From an uncultured Ruminococcus sp. (GTDB lineage: Bacteria > Bacillota > Clostridia > Oscillospirales > Ruminococcaceae): DNA of 5,032 bases. The notes under the pieces were generated by a model, which searched no databases, was not told the DNA's origin, and saw nothing but the letters and a program-made list of their open reading frames with translations. The stretch covers positions 1-5,032 of the forward strand of contig CALEPT010000200.1 in NCBI GenBank assembly GCA_937910385.1, in the 5' to 3' direction. The translations under genes were made by a program, and so were the position numbers. Positions 4,589-5,032 of this stretch are shown here, piece by piece (positions within the stretch are counted from its first letter, which is position 1; each line of letters starts with the position of its first letter).

Positions 4589-5032
4589 TCAACCGCCATT
4601 TTTCAGCAGATACTTGTTACTCACAACCTTCATGCTCAGCTCAGCACCGATAGATGCGCTGAATACCGGCTCAGTCGGTCGAATGACGATGCCTTCTTTT
4701 TTGCCGCCGTTCGGGTAATTGCCGTCAGCACGCATAAGTAGCGCATCGACCGTAGGATATTTAGCATGGAGATCAGCATCGACTTCTTCAATCGGAACAG
4801 TGGTGAAGCCCAGTTCGCTGCATACTTCCTGCATACGCTTCAGACCTACTCTTTTTCCGTTCTCCATGATCGTAAAAACATACCATTCCGGCTTTGTGAG
4901 CTTCAGTCGGTTGCTTTGAATGCCCGGAGCGCAAAGCTCACCCTGAACGGTCAGTGTGGTCAAGCCCTCCTTGGTTGCAAACTCTTCCAGCTTTTCCTTG
5001 TACCCTCGCTCGTTGACCAGATTATAGAATGT
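4589..5032 (-). CDS. ATP-dependent RNA ligase, C-terminal 147 residues (5' end outside window)
   Basis: The minus-strand frame is open to the window edge. An internal TTG at 4963 is not the start. It reads TFYNLVNERGYKEKLEEFAT and onward for 147 residues to TGA. Nucleotidyltransferase motifs are visible, counted from the window edge: motif III VQGELCAPGIQ (29-39), motif IIIa YVFTI (51-55), motif IV EGIVIRP (113-119) and motif V SMKVVSNKYLL (133-143). The motif I lysine (KxDG) that carries AMP lies upstream, outside the window. These are signatures of the RNA_ligase family (T4 Rnl2 / Deinococcus DRB0094 types), which seal 3'-OH/5'-phosphate ends in RNA repair. The protein ends four residues after motif V, with no C-terminal extension. 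This agrees with the DRB0094 (Rnl5) layout, in which the OB domain precedes the catalytic domain; the subfamily is tentative. It is first in a two-gene unit with the small protein, and its promoter is beyond the window. Confidence 0.85.
   Translation of the reverse strand, partial: TFYNLVNERGYKEKLEEFATKEGLTTLTVQGELCAPGIQSNRLKLTKPEWYVFTIMENGKRVGLKRMQEVCSELGFTTVPIEEVDADLHAKYPTVDALLMRADGNYPNGGKKEGIVIRPTEPVFSASIGAELSMKVVSNKYLLKNGG

Noticed and set aside
4961..4963. TTG at 4963 as start of the RNA ligase
   Set aside because: The frame stays open to the window edge, and nucleotidyltransferase motif III begins within about five residues. The catalytic lysine motif must lie further upstream.

Overview
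The window looks like an accessory stretch of a chromosome or large replicon from a gut or rumen Gram-positive anaerobe of the Ruminococcus / Oscillospiraceae type. The reasons are a secreted BspA-type leucine-rich-repeat protein ending in a type I dockerin, strong AAGGAG-type ribosome binding sites, TTGACT-17-TATACT / TAGAAT promoters with extended -10 elements, and GGGGCTGC...GCAGCCCC terminators. No taxonomic marker gene is present, so the assignment is by protein style only.

Layout. (1) Bases 1-97 are the last 31 codons of a forward gene whose C-terminus resembles the tail of large serine recombinases. A strong intrinsic terminator closes it (111-176). (2) A good sigma-A promoter (185-213) and Shine-Dalgarno drive an 857-residue exported protein (297-2870). 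It has about 27 LRR_5/BspA repeats and a C-terminal dockerin, and a hairpin (2876-2924) follows. (3) Bases 2930-3461 carry no convincing gene but are rich in structure. They hold a 16-bp near-palindrome, a pair of 22-bp direct repeats, an 11-bp perfect inverted repeat, a terminator-like hairpin that reads better on the minus strand, and a 44-bp tandem array (3279-3406). The array is built from GACACC half-sites spaced close to one helical turn. (4) Just downstream, a strong promoter (3462-3490) drives a 225-residue protein (3540-4217). It joins a RelB/DinJ-type ribbon-helix-helix domain to an alkyltransferase-like (MGMT-fold, ATL) domain in which the usual PCHR active site reads PYWR. (5) Converging on it from the right is a minus-strand pair. 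One gene is an ATP-dependent RNA ligase (DRB0094/Rnl2-like, 5' end outside the window, 4589-5032) and the other a small unrecognised protein (4233-4574), 14 bases apart and probably co-transcribed.

How the parts may work together. The dockerin-LRR protein is a surface or cellulosome-attached factor and appears functionally separate. The right half looks like a nucleic-acid-processing module: a probable DNA-binding fusion without an alkyl-acceptor cysteine at the expected place and without a toxin partner, facing an RNA ligase operon. The most interesting element is the combination of the RHH-ATL fusion with the phased repeat array directly upstream. RHH proteins commonly bind tandem short half-sites, so the array could be an operator, a partition-type site or an iteron cluster. 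That link is inferred, not shown.
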